Positions 8,485 to 15,993 are shown, counted from the stretch's first letter. The stretch: 64,000 nt of DNA from Stieleria sp. JC731 (GCF_020966635.1 NZ_JAJKFQ010000002.1:682001-746000); one strand, 5' to 3'. Notes: generated by a model not told the origin, from the sequence alone. Translations and numbers: made by a program.

Positions 8485-8844
8485 ATCGGCGGACCATGTT
8501 CTGACGTTTGACCGTGACGACTCCAACTCGTAATGCCTACATCGGTTGCGTTTCGATTAGGGCATGTCTGTAGCGAACACACGATTTCTCGCCGCTTTCC
8601 TGCCGGACGGAAGTACCGCCTCTATGCCGTTGCCCATTCGCTTTTCGGGGAACGGCCAACTGACGAGCAAGGCTGGGCGGTCAACGTCACACTGTGCCCA
8701 TACAACCAAGCAGAACGGTGGCGGTAACCGATCCGTGAAGTCAAAGTTTTTGAAAAGGATGATTCCTTGCCGCTGCTCGGCCACCCCAGACGCTAGCCGA
8801 AAGAAGCTCTCTACATTCTTACCATTGGGATCCTGCGAGTTCAA
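8485..8844. other. Spacer between cassette genes, no convincing gene
   Basis: A 94-codon ORF at 8564-8848 has a low-complexity Ser/Arg composition typical of non-coding frames, and I do not call it. The only structure seen is the fold-back element at 8714-8794. Confidence 0.5.
8714..8794 (+). repeat. attC-like fold-back element (degenerate)
   Basis: It begins AAC (8714-8716). GGTGGC (8717-8722) pairs with GCCACC (8780-8785). The inner 30 nt (8733-8762, starting CCGTGAA and containing CAAAGTTTTTGAAA) match 14058-14087 at 26 of 30 positions, showing that both belong to one element family. The terminal GTT is not conserved. Confidence 0.5.
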
Positions 8845-9375
8845 ATGAAGCTCAACCTTAAAAAAGACCGCGTCACACTCCGCAAGTACATCGAAAAACG
8901 CATTCGGGACTACCCGGTCTATGAGAACCTTGGCCCTGGTGACGATGAAGCCGCTATCGCTTTGCTTACCGTTGGCTACTACGCGGCTCAGGGCGGTTAT
9001 GTAAATCTCGTATTCGACACACGTGAGCAAGCAGAGGTTGATGGCGAATGGACCGTCCATATCGACAATGAGACCAGCACCTGTCCGTTTCCGAAATGGA
9101 ACGCCGCCTGCGAAGCAATCTATGAAGGCAACGCCGTAGTCGTCACAAAACACGATGGGACTGAGGTGAAATTCCCTGACGCCGACGACGAAGAAACGAT
9201 TCAAGCCGTATTTGGGGATATGATTGTCGACTTGATTACCGAACTTCGCGACGATGGCACGCTGTCCAAGCTACCTTTGGCCCCCAATGCATTTATGGTT
9301 GTCGAAGAATTCGACGGTCAATTTCTCTTCCCAACTTACGAAACTCGCAAAACGGCTGGACGCATCCTGCAGTGA
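8845..9375 (+). CDS. Cassette-borne cytoplasmic protein, unknown function
   Basis: A 176-aa acidic protein without membrane segments or signal peptide. The stretch GPGDDEAAIALLTVGYYAAQ GGYVNLVFDTR (residues ~31-61) suggests an alpha/beta fold. A second acidic region, PDADDEETIQAVFGDMIVDL, follows at ~111-130. I do not recognise a family. The ATG at 8845 is the only good start. An attC-like site begins 5 nt after the stop, as expected for a one-gene cassette. Confidence 0.7.
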   Translation: MKLNLKKDRVTLRKYIEKRIRDYPVYENLGPGDDEAAIALLTVGYYAAQGGYVNLVFDTREQAEVDGEWTVHIDNETSTCPFPKWNAACEAIYEGNAVVVTKHDGTEVKFPDADDEETIQAVFGDMIVDLITELRDDGTLSKLPLAPNAFMVVEEFDGQFLFPTYETRKTAGRILQ

Positions 9376-9380
9376 CAGAG

Positions 9381-9462
9381 AACGATCCAGTTCACCGGAG
9401 CCAGGATTGCAAGGTTTCGAAAATGGGTAGCCAACTTCCCGTGCCCCGTGTCGGGTGACGTT
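9381..9462 (+). repeat. attC-like recombination site
   Basis: 82 nt running from AACG (9381-9384) to CGTT (9459-9462). TCACCGGA (9392-9399) faces TCGGGTGA (9451-9458) with one mismatch. Bases 9385-9391 are bulged out on the left arm; such extrahelical bases on one side are a hallmark of attC sites. It starts just behind the stop of the upstream gene. Confidence 0.65.
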
Positions 9463-9492
9463 ACCAACCTCAAAGACTGTAATTGACCAAAC

Positions 9493-10122
9493 ATGCAACA
9501 AATTCTTGATTCGCTCCTGGAGTACCTCAGCGGCAATTGGCCCGAACTCGTTTGGATTGTCCTTGTTGCTGGAGTGGCGTCTTACCTTGCCGGTCGTCGG
9601 TCTCAGCTTCAATGGCGCAATCGAGATTTCATGAACCGACTCAATGTGTCGCTAACTTCGATTGACAACGGCACGCTTAAGATTCGGACGATCCTGGAGA
9701 CGGACGCTGAAGATATCTTTTTGAATCGTGCAGCGTCCTCGCGAATCGTCGAATTGGCAAAACTGACCACCGCGTCAGATCCGTTTATCCCTATCCCGCC
9801 GGACGATCGCTGGTTCTATTTGAATTCTGTGCTCAATGAAATTAGCGAGCGTTTCGCATTAGGGCACCTGAAGGCCGACGCTGGACAACCTGTTGCCTCT
9901 GAGTCTTACTTGCTGTGCCTGACCTGTGAACGAGCGGGGGCGGTTCGTACTCAGAAGATCCGTGCGATGCTTGTCCGAGAGGAACTTTTGCGACAGTTAC
10001 CAGACGAAGAGCCGACTTACGAAGCAGCGTCTCATGCAACTCGCTGGGACACATTGCAGAAAATGTCTGCAAGATGGACGGAGGACCCCGATGTTTTCCT
10101 CCGCCTTGAACTGTACTTGTGA
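9493..10122 (+). CDS. Cassette-borne membrane-anchored protein, unknown function
   Basis: A 209-aa protein with one N-terminal membrane helix (residues ~15-34, WPELVWIVLVAGVASYLAG). The remaining ~170 residues are soluble and probably cytoplasmic, given the RRSQLQWRNR stretch right after the helix. The family is not recognised. No clear attC lies between this gene and the next two (10189 and 10541), so the three may share one cassette. Confidence 0.7.
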   Translation: MQQILDSLLEYLSGNWPELVWIVLVAGVASYLAGRRSQLQWRNRDFMNRLNVSLTSIDNGTLKIRTILETDAEDIFLNRAASSRIVELAKLTTASDPFIPIPPDDRWFYLNSVLNEISERFALGHLKADAGQPVASESYLLCLTCERAGAVRTQKIRAMLVREELLRQLPDEEPTYEAASHATRWDTLQKMSARWTEDPDVFLRLELYL

Positions 10123-10188
10123 AACTGGCGGCGACTTCGATGTCAATTAGCGATCGGATCCAAGACGTGCTGGCGAATTGTGTTTTCG

Positions 10189-10488
10189 ATGTGGAGTAAA
10201 CCTGTCGCAATGTGTGTGATCCTTGGCGTTCCTCCGAATATGGTCTGCAACATGCCGCGGCACAGCGAAGTTCTAAAACTTGCAATACAAACGTTTGCGG
10301 ACGTGCATGGACGGTGGCCGCGATCAATTGAAGAACTCGATCCATACGGGATGCGCAATTTTGGTCGCTATCAACTATCAGGGTTCAACGACGCAACGGA
10401 ATCAGAAATCAAACTGCGTTATGTTCATCGGACAGGAAAATCCGTGGTCTGTGTTTCTCGAATAACAGAGGAATCGTCTGGCAACTAG
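10189..10488 (+). CDS. Small protein of unknown function
   Basis: A 99-aa protein starting at ATG 10189; a GTG at 10180 is an alternative. The N-terminus (MWSKPVAMCVILGVPPNM) is weakly hydrophobic and could be a signal or anchor. VLKLAIQTFADVHGRWPRSIEEL resembles the region after the helix in pseudopilin-like or secreted small planctomycete proteins (Ala-rich helix, then xxGxWPxSxEEL), a resemblance only. No family is assigned. Confidence 0.55.
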   Translation: MWSKPVAMCVILGVPPNMVCNMPRHSEVLKLAIQTFADVHGRWPRSIEELDPYGMRNFGRYQLSGFNDATESEIKLRYVHRTGKSVVCVSRITEESSGN

Positions 10489-10540
10489 GCGCCGCCAAGA
10501 CTCCACCACGCGGTTCGCCGGTAAAAGCGATTTTCGTAGC

Positions 10541-10777
10541 ATGCAACACTACATCGTTCCCAGAGACTGGCTGGTTGCCATCTCGCTGTTGAGCGTCGGT
10601 GCCGGACTTATATTTCCTCTCACGCTACGCCATGATTGGATCGGTACGCTTGCCGTTGCTACGATGCCCTTACTGGTCGTCCCTGTCTTGTTGTTCGGGT
10701 GTTACTGCATCTATTCTCACGCGCGCACTGTCATCAAATCGCTCCAATCGTCAACGGACGACGACTCGGAACAATGA
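10541..10777 (+). CDS. Small two-helix membrane protein
   Basis: A 78-aa protein with two membrane helices (residues ~10-27 and ~34-58) and a hydrophilic, acidic C-terminus. The family is not recognised. The next attC-like site begins (AAC 10770) inside the last codons of this gene, as is common in integron cassettes. Confidence 0.6.
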   Translation: MQHYIVPRDWLVAISLLSVGAGLIFPLTLRHDWIGTLAVATMPLLVVPVLLFGCYCIYSHARTVIKSLQSSTDDDSEQ

Positions 10778-10872
10778 CCAGCAAGCCGGTATCCTTCAAT
10801 TCCAAGGAAGTACGGGTTGTCAGTTTCTGAGAATCGATGTTTGACTCTCTGTCTTTGCTGAACCGCGACGTT
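10770..10872 (+). repeat. attC-like recombination site (long)
   Basis: It runs from AAC (10770-10772) to GTT (10870-10872). CAGCAA (10779-10784) pairs with TTGCTG (10855-10860). The left arm overlaps the stop codon of the preceding gene. At 103 nt it is longer than the others but within the range known for attC sites. Confidence 0.5.
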
Positions 10873-10918
10873 ACCCGCAAAGAACGTTGCACGCCGAATA
10901 GCCAGCACTTTCACCCAC

Positions 10919-10995
10919 AACGTTGGATCGAACCATGGAGCCGACTGCTTTGACAATGGACAACCTCTAGCGGCGGTCGGGTGATCGCAATTGTT
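10919..10995 (+). repeat. attC-like recombination site (best folded)
   Basis: 77 nt from AAC (10919-10921) to GTT (10993-10995). Nested pairs: TTG (10923-10925) with CAA, GATC (10926-10929) with GATC (10983-10986), CC with GG, and CCGACtGC (10941-10948) with the GC..GTCGG segment near 10971-10980. The left arm has extra unpaired bases. The loop holds TTTGACAATGGA, shared with the element at 6163-6235. The following gene starts 41 nt later. Confidence 0.72.
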
Positions 10996-11035
10996 TTGCG
11001 GCAAAGTCAATCTCAATAGAAGCGAGCCTAGGCAA

Positions 11036-11593
11036 ATGGCGAAATCACACTACATGCGGTTCACAAGCAACATTGAAAGCACACTTGATCGTATCGGCGG
11101 GCTTCCAACGCATCTGCCACCCGAATTTCCAAGTTGCCCCAGCAACGAAGAGCCAATGGCATTCATCGCGCAATTTCAGTGTATTGAGTCCCGCATTCCA
11201 GTAGACGATGCTAGGCTAGTCCAGATTTACCAGTGTGCAGACGATGATCCTTGGCCAGTCGCGATTACGATTCCAAAGGATGCTCCTGAAAATACCGAAT
11301 GTCTCGGTGTACCTCAGCCACTACTTGATCCGGCAGCCATCAATTGGAATGTCGTCAACGAATCGGTTGAGCCAGGCGACTGGAATACCGTGGAAGCATT
11401 GCCGCCAGAACAGGAGGGGCGTCTTCAATCATCGAAGGCAGGCGGTTTTTGCTATTATGATGACTTGGTAGAAGATGGAGAGCGATTCCTGCTTCAACTG
11501 CAAGAACCAGATGCATTGCGCTGCGTCTTTGGGGGCCAAACTCTCGTCTTGCTGCTTGACCGAGCTGGCAAACCGGAAGCTCGCCTTGGTTGA
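11036..11593 (+). CDS. DUF1963 (YwqG-like) family protein
   Basis: A 185-aa protein. The start at ATG 11036 is preferred over a TTG at 10991 because the latter lies inside the recombination site. IGGLPTHLPPEFPSCP followed by MAFIAQFQC matches the start of DUF1963 proteins (SxxGGxPxxP ... wPxC ... l.fiaQi). GGFCYYDDL and the hydrophobic terminal strand TLVLLLDRAG fit the same fold. DUF1963 proteins often sit in toxin-immunity loci. Function here is unknown; the gene seems to form a single-gene cassette between two attC-like sites. Confidence 0.7.
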   Translation: MAKSHYMRFTSNIESTLDRIGGLPTHLPPEFPSCPSNEEPMAFIAQFQCIESRIPVDDARLVQIYQCADDDPWPVAITIPKDAPENTECLGVPQPLLDPAAINWNVVNESVEPGDWNTVEALPPEQEGRLQSSKAGGFCYYDDLVEDGERFLLQLQEPDALRCVFGGQTLVLLLDRAGKPEARLG

Positions 11594-11621
11594 TTCTAAT
11601 TCAAACTCAACATTCCGTATA

Positions 11622-11702
11622 AACAACGGATGTACTTGCATTGCCGTGTTGGGTTTCCTGAAGTGGTGAGTCGTTCGCGGCGACCACATGATTTGTGTCG
11701 TT
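11622..11702 (+). repeat. attC-like recombination site
   Basis: 81 nt from AAC (11622-11624) to GTT (11700-11702). The six outer bases AACAAC face GTCGTT with one mismatch, and ATGT near 11630 can pair with ACAT at 11686-11689. The inner right arm TCGCGGCGACC-type sequence resembles that of 6163-6235. Pairing is weaker than at 10919. Confidence 0.55.
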
Positions 11703-11718
11703 CTACATCAGAGGATTT

Positions 11719-12174
11719 ATGGCTCTCACGAAACGCCGCAACAATTGGTACGGAGAAGACCACGCAGACCTGCGTAAGGAACTGGCTCGCTACAGCACAG
11801 TGAACGGGTATCCGATCGATAATTTCACCAATGTAAAATGCAAATGTGGCTGCCAACTCTTCGAGCTGTATACCGACGAGGAACAAGGTGCAGCGATGCG
11901 TACCTGCACGCAGTGCCACAACGAACACTTGATGGGCGATAGTGCAGACTACGTCAGCGAGGCCGAACTAGTACCGCACGAATGCAACTGCAGAAAAGAC
12001 CAGTTTCAAATTGTTGTTGGCGTTCATCGATATAGAAATGCTGATGATTCAGTTTCCGACGACGTTCGATGGCTCTATATTGGTTGCCGATGCCCTAAGT
12101 GCAACTTGCTTGGGTGTTATGCCGATTGGAAGAACGAGTTTGAAGAGTATCGCAAGTTGCTGCGACGGATGTAG
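11719..12174 (+). CDS. Cysteine-cluster (zinc-ribbon-like) protein, unknown function
   Basis: A 151-aa protein starting at ATG 11719, with GAGG at 11711-11714 as ribosome-binding site; a GTG at 11695 overlaps the recombination site. Four cysteine clusters occur in order: CKCGC (residue ~41), CTQC (~64), CNC (~88) and CRCPKC (~125), spaced like two intertwined zinc ribbons. No membrane segment is present. I do not recognise a named family; zinc binding is inferred from the C-x-C and C-x2-C pairs. Confidence 0.7.
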   Translation: MALTKRRNNWYGEDHADLRKELARYSTVNGYPIDNFTNVKCKCGCQLFELYTDEEQGAAMRTCTQCHNEHLMGDSADYVSEAELVPHECNCRKDQFQIVVGVHRYRNADDSVSDDVRWLYIGCRCPKCNLLGCYADWKNEFEEYRKLLRRM

Positions 12175-12190
12175 CCGCATCAAACTGAGG

Positions 12191-12275
12191 CATAAAAAGC
12201 GTTGAACACGGAGCCGTGGATCGGGCGGCGTTGAATTAAAATCTCTTCTTGCCGCGTCCCGATCAACGCGGGCGG
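12191..12275 (+). repeat. attC-like fold-back element
   Basis: GCGTTGA (12199-12205) can pair with TCAACGC (12263-12269). GATCGGG (12219-12225) pairs with CCCGATC (12258-12264), and CGGC (12226-12229) with GCCG (12251-12254). The two outer options share two bases, so the fold is not unique. It separates the cysteine-cluster gene from the next cassette gene. Confidence 0.6.
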
Positions 12276-12286
12276 TCTTCAGCAAA

Positions 12287-12982
12287 ATGTCCGACGCAAT
12301 TCTTTCAAAGATTCAAGAGCTATTTGGCGTTGAGAAGTACAACTCGCTCGTACGCCAAGTCTCTGAGACGAAACGCCGACAGAAGTTCAAATACTGGCAG
12401 GAAGATCTGTTTAAAAAGTTGGCAGCCAACTCTGAATTCAAGATCATTTCTGTCGACGAATACGTTGCAGCATTCGAGCATGCTCCGACTGCCAACTTAG
12501 AAATTACCCGCGAGCAGTTCTTGGCTGATCCGTGCAGCTTTTGGATGAAGCCGGTTACAATTCCAGACGACTGGTTCGTGGAAGCGTGGGATTCCGACGA
12601 GCAATTCAGAGGCAACCAGAGTGCTGAATACATTGACGAAGCCAGCGCCAACGGAGATCTGAAATGCATGCGAGACGGCCTAAAACGCTTGGCTAAACTG
12701 CTTCCGATCGAACGCTCGATCGAACTCTATTGTGCTGTGCGTGATGAATCTCCGCACCGTGAGCCAGAATACCGTCCGACATTCAAAAAGGTTTTCGGCA
12801 AAGATTTTGATTCATTCCCCGATCCGATTGATCAAGTACGGTTCCTCATCTGTGACTCCTGCCAAATGGCGGACGTGTCGTTCACTGTACCCGGTTCGAC
12901 AGAGAATTCGCTCACACCTCCAGATTCAAAATGTCCGAATTGTGGCGGATCCCGATCTGACTGCACTGCAGAATTCACCTAA
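12287..12982 (+). CDS. Cassette-borne protein with C-terminal zinc ribbon, unknown function
   Basis: A 231-aa protein. The N-terminal ~180 residues are helical, charged and unrecognised. Residues ~190-225 contain CDSC and CPNC pairs (CDSCQMADVSFTVPG ... CPNCGGSR), a zinc-ribbon pattern with an ~25-residue spacer. No signal peptide or membrane helix is present. The ATG at 12287 follows the fold-back element by 11 nt, leaving little room for a promoter, so transcription probably enters from upstream. Confidence 0.68.
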   Translation: MSDAILSKIQELFGVEKYNSLVRQVSETKRRQKFKYWQEDLFKKLAANSEFKIISVDEYVAAFEHAPTANLEITREQFLADPCSFWMKPVTIPDDWFVEAWDSDEQFRGNQSAEYIDEASANGDLKCMRDGLKRLAKLLPIERSIELYCAVRDESPHREPEYRPTFKKVFGKDFDSFPDPIDQVRFLICDSCQMADVSFTVPGSTENSLTPPDSKCPNCGGSRSDCTAEFT

Positions 12983-12995
12983 ATACAGCAGTTTC

Positions 12996-13074
12996 ATCGC
13001 ATGCTCCGGAGCGGCGGTGGCCAGCGTGTGCTGAAAGCAATATCAACTCCCGCCATCCGGTGATGGCGGTGCGT
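12996..13074 (+). repeat. attC-like fold-back element (degenerate)
   Basis: GGCGG (13013-13017) pairs with CCGCC (13050-13054). CGCCATC (13051-13057) can alternatively pair with GATGGCG (13062-13068). The right arm CATCCGGTGATGGCGG follows the pattern CCGGTGATxGC also seen in the neighbouring elements. The outer AAC/GTT triplets are not intact. Confidence 0.5.
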
Positions 13075-13088
13075 CATATGACTCAACA

Positions 13089-13487
13089 ATGGATTCAAAG
13101 CTACAACAAATTCAAGCGACGTTGAACGCAGCTGACGAAACGGATGTAACTCGTCTGGACGAATCACATATCCGGAAAATCCGACTTTCGTTTCCAAACG
13201 TGCCGAATGACTACCTCGATCTTTTAAAGACAATTGGCTGGGGGAACTACGGATTTGTAGTTTATTCGGGACCAGTTCACCCCGATGAAATTTTTGGTGT
13301 GGATGGTGCTACAGATATTCGGCACTTCCTGATAATTGGTGACAACATGGCGGGCTGGATGTTTGCATACGACACAACACAAACTCCATGGAGAATGGTA
13401 CTGCTGAACCACAACGTTCCAGTACATACCGGAAACAGTCCAGCCGATTTCACGTCGTTTGTTTTGGCAGAATTAATCCGAGAGTGA
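13089..13487 (+). CDS. SMI1/KNR4 (SUKH) family protein
   Basis: A 132-aa single-domain protein. NVPNDYLDLLKTIGWGNYG (residues ~37-55) is the SUKH signature (lPxdYxxfLxxxGwG), and IRHFLIIGDNMAGWMFAYD with a final VLAELIRE fits the rest of the fold. SUKH proteins commonly act as immunity proteins against secreted or contact-dependent nuclease toxins; no toxin lies beside it, so it would be an orphan immunity gene. It appears to be a one-gene cassette. Confidence 0.8.
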   Translation: MDSKLQQIQATLNAADETDVTRLDESHIRKIRLSFPNVPNDYLDLLKTIGWGNYGFVVYSGPVHPDEIFGVDGATDIRHFLIIGDNMAGWMFAYDTTQTPWRMVLLNHNVPVHTGNSPADFTSFVLAELIRE

Positions 13488-13498
13488 AAACGCCGCAC

Positions 13499-13581
13499 AA
13501 CAATGCTGTGCAGGTGATGACGGATTACGGTAGTTGCTTGACCGGATGTTCGAATCTCCATCCCCCGTGATGCCTGACGTT
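13499..13581 (+). repeat. attC-like recombination site
   Basis: 83 nt from AAC (13499-13501) to GTT (13579-13581). It begins AACAATGCTGTGCAGG and ends CCCCGTGATGCCTGACGTT, the left/right half pattern shared across the array. Internal pairing (GC, GG, GATG against the right arm) is interrupted. It starts 12 nt after the SUKH gene's stop. Confidence 0.6.
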
Positions 13582-13619
13582 TCCCTTGGCATGACACCTA
13601 ACTGGCTTTCAGCTTTCTA

Positions 13620-14063
13620 ATGGGCAATCACAAATTCGAAGAGATGCAACACTTCAAGAAAGGATTCGAGTTACAAGTTGGGGTTACCGCGGTAGCCGTT
13701 GTAGCTGCGTTCCCCTTACTGTGCATTACGTCGGAAGTGATTTTCGGCACGACCAATTCGATCTTACTTCGCCTCACTCGTTCGCTAGCGTGTTTGTTCT
13801 TTGCAACAATGATATGGCGTGGCTCCCGAATCTTCCGCATAGGAACTGCGATCCTTTCCTTTGCGATATCATTGCTGACTTTTGCTGTGTTTCTACTAGT
13901 TGCATTGTTCAATCCCAATGGGCAAGACGCTCGGACTGCGAATGCTGTCTTTATGGTGTACCTTGCCTTTATGGGCGTGCTGTTGCTTCTGCCACCGGTC
14001 GCAAGGTTTCAGACCCTACAGGTTCAGCGAAGGCGTCGCAAAGCAATCGACACGGAGCCGTGA
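13620..14063 (+). CDS. Cassette-borne membrane protein, unknown function
   Basis: A 147-aa protein with about four membrane helices (residues ~18-38, ~48-66, ~72-96 and ~108-130) and a basic C-terminal tail (QVQRRRRKA). The family is not recognised. Its stop codon lies inside the start of another fold-back element (14046-14105). Confidence 0.68.
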   Translation: MGNHKFEEMQHFKKGFELQVGVTAVAVVAAFPLLCITSEVIFGTTNSILLRLTRSLACLFFATMIWRGSRIFRIGTAILSFAISLLTFAVFLLVALFNPNGQDARTANAVFMVYLAFMGVLLLLPPVARFQTLQVQRRRRKAIDTEP

Positions 14064-14105
14064 AACCAAAGTTTTTGAAAGGGGTGACTCATCTCCGCTA
14101 GCTTA
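14046..14105 (+). repeat. attC-like element remnant
   Basis: The left half ATCGACACGGAGCCGTGAAA is of the type seen at 12205 (ACACGGAGCCGTG). Positions 14058-14087 match 8733-8762 at 26 of 30 bases. I could not find a matching right half, so it looks decayed. Confidence 0.4.
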
Positions 14106-14421
14106 TGCCCAAAAACGGATTCATTTGAAATAACTGAATTCGGTTGAAATATGTCCGTCACTCCAACAAGAAGATACATATAAAGAAGTCTCGATTTCAT
14201 CGCCTCGAGGTTTATACAACCCGAGACGGGCACGGCCATCGCCGTAAAGAACGCTACCTTCACGGAGTGAAGGGCGACAATCGAATATCAAGAGGCTACC
14301 CAAGCCCCCTTGGGCCGGCGAGTTGGGTTATAAACGTGGGTGATCGATCCAGGTGTCGGGTGATCTCCGACGTTATTCAGCAAACTTGAATATCCCATGT
14401 GGATAAGGACTGGAATACAGC
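14106..14421. other. Spacer with no gene, containing a dispersed repeat
   Basis: No ORF here looks coding. It contains a 33-nt dispersed repeat (14249-14281), a short hairpin CCCAAGCCCCCTTGGG (14299-14314), and a right-half attC-like end (GTGTCGGGTGATC then GACGTT, 14354-14373) resembling 9449-9462. It may be an empty or decayed cassette. Confidence 0.5.
14249..14281 (+). repeat. 33-nt dispersed repeat, copy 1
   Basis: It begins GAACGCTACCTTCACGGAG and ends TGAAGGGCGACAAT. The near-identical copies are at 28822-28854 (one difference) and 53820-53852 (one difference). The inner TTCAC-GGAG-TGAA is a small hairpin. Confidence 0.85.
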
Positions 14422-14898
14422 ATGCCCATTACGATGAACGATCTCACAATAAGCCCTAGTGGTGTGGACATGGATGATCTACTGAGCGACTGGGAATGGG
14501 CGATGCCAGAACCTCTTCGTCCGGTTCTCCTTACTGCAATGGGTGACGTTTTCGCTCAAGGCGAATCGGGTGCGGTGTACTTCATCGACATGGTCGAGGG
14601 AATGATCAAATCGGTTGCTGACGATGGTCCGTCGTTCCAATCTCTTCTATCAGATACAAAATTCGTGACCGACCATATGTTCCCTTCGCGGATCATTCAG
14701 CTACGGAACGCCGGAAAGTTACTGGCGCCCAATCACGTCTACAGTCACGCGCAGCCGTTGGTGCTTGGGGGCAATGATGATACGGACAACGTCGAAGTGA
14801 CCGACGTCAGTGTTCATGTTGGCATCCATGGCCAGATTCACCGTCAGGTCAAAGATCTTCCGGACGGTGCATCCATCGACAGCATCAAAATCGAGTGA
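14422..14898 (+). CDS. T6SS immunity Tdi1-like (DUF1851) protein
   Basis: A 158-aa protein. The N-terminal half has VDMDDLLSDWEWAMPE, LTAMGDVFAQGESGAVYFID and, near the C-terminus, VEVTDVSVHVGIHGQIHRQV followed by KDLPDG; together these are the conserved pattern of Tdi1/DUF1851 proteins. In Agrobacterium, Tdi1 neutralises the DNase effector Tde1 of a type VI secretion system; other members lack a known partner. No Tde-like toxin or T6SS gene is in this window. It is the last + strand gene of the accessory island. Confidence 0.75.
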   Translation: MPITMNDLTISPSGVDMDDLLSDWEWAMPEPLRPVLLTAMGDVFAQGESGAVYFIDMVEGMIKSVADDGPSFQSLLSDTKFVTDHMFPSRIIQLRNAGKLLAPNHVYSHAQPLVLGGNDDTDNVEVTDVSVHVGIHGQIHRQVKDLPDGASIDSIKIE

Positions 14899-15081
14899 AC
14901 TCGGAGCTGAATTTCCATGCATCCACCAAAACGATGGTGGGGTCCCAAGCCGACATGAAATCTGCGGTTCTTGATCTCTTGAGGGCGTCTGGAAACTCGG
15001 TGTGCCCTGATTAATGACAGATCGCTACCGATGCCAGGCTAAGCCCCACTAGTCCGCAAGTCATCCCTGCGACCATGGTCG

Positions 15082-15993
15082 CTAGTTGGATGAACGCCAG
15101 CCTTGCACGACGTCAGTGAATCGTTTGGGTTCGTCGGTTGCGTACCAGCGAATCCCTAATTCCAGCAGAGCGGTTAGTGACGAGTCGTCGAAATGAAATG
15201 GAAACACTTCCAGATCGATCTCGGCATCCCGCGTTTTCGTTAGTGCAGATGCGAGATAGCTGGGCTCAAGCTGATACCGAGACCCATCCGGGGTTGCTTT
15301 GTCATGTAGATGAAGCTGCACCTGATCGACGCCATCAAATTCCGATTGGACGACTTTGTCGAACTTGGATTTGATCTCTTCAGCGGTCCCTCCGATCCAG
15401 ATCATCGTTCGCAGCCCTTTGGTAATCGACTTGAGCGTCTTGCAATCCGACTGCCTGGGACTGGCAATTAAGATCTGTTCGTTGACGCGATACTGATCGA
15501 TCAGCTGACCAAGCTTGGCCAGGTCAACATCCTTGATATCCAGATACACCAGACGGTTCTGATCTTCCTGCATCTTTTGAAAGACCTCTTCGAGCATCGG
15601 AACGACTTCGCCTTTGAAGTCATCACTAAATCCGATCCCTGCGTCCCACTTGCGAACCTCTGCAAAATCCAGTTCCTTGACCTTGATGTTGCGAAGTCGC
15701 TGTGGCGCGGTTGTCGTTCGGGCTAAGGTTGCGTCATGCAGACAAATAATGACATCGTCTTTGGTGGTACGCACGTCGACTTCCGGAATCCCACCTAAAT
15801 TCCATGTATACATCGCGGCGCCGATCGTATTGTCAGGTGCCTCATGTGCGCCGCCACCACGATGGGCCTGCCAATAGACTTTGTCGGTCTTTGATTGGGC
15901 ATAGCCGCTTCCAACATTGACTAAGACACAGATGCCAAAAGCGACTAAAGCCGACGCAGATTTCAGCCGTTGAAGATATCGGTTTGTATTCAT
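15082..15993 (-). CDS. Secreted glycerophosphodiester phosphodiesterase family protein
   Basis: A 303-aa TIM-barrel GDPD protein that would hydrolyse glycerophosphodiesters in the periplasm or outside the cell. The start at 15993 gives MNTNRYLQRLKSASALVAFG, a signal peptide with a likely AQS cleavage; an upstream ATG at 16050 would add 19 residues ahead of it. Catalytic signatures are AHRGGGAHEAPDNT (His, Arg and Glu), EVDVRTTKDDV and LHDATLARTT. It stands alone, convergent with the island. Confidence 0.88.
   Translation of the reverse strand: MNTNRYLQRLKSASALVAFGICVLVNVGSGYAQSKTDKVYWQAHRGGGAHEAPDNTIGAAMYTWNLGGIPEVDVRTTKDDVIICLHDATLARTTTAPQRLRNIKVKELDFAEVRKWDAGIGFSDDFKGEVVPMLEEVFQKMQEDQNRLVYLDIKDVDLAKLGQLIDQYRVNEQILIASPRQSDCKTLKSITKGLRTMIWIGGTAEEIKSKFDKVVQSEFDGVDQVQLHLHDKATPDGSRYQLEPSYLASALTKTRDAEIDLEVFPFHFDDSSLTALLELGIRWYATDEPKRFTDVVQGWRSSN

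Noticed and set aside
8557..9204. 215-codon minus ORF across two spacers and a cassette gene
   Set aside because: The + strand gene at 8845 fits the cassette layout and the uniform orientation of the array; this frame is its shadow.
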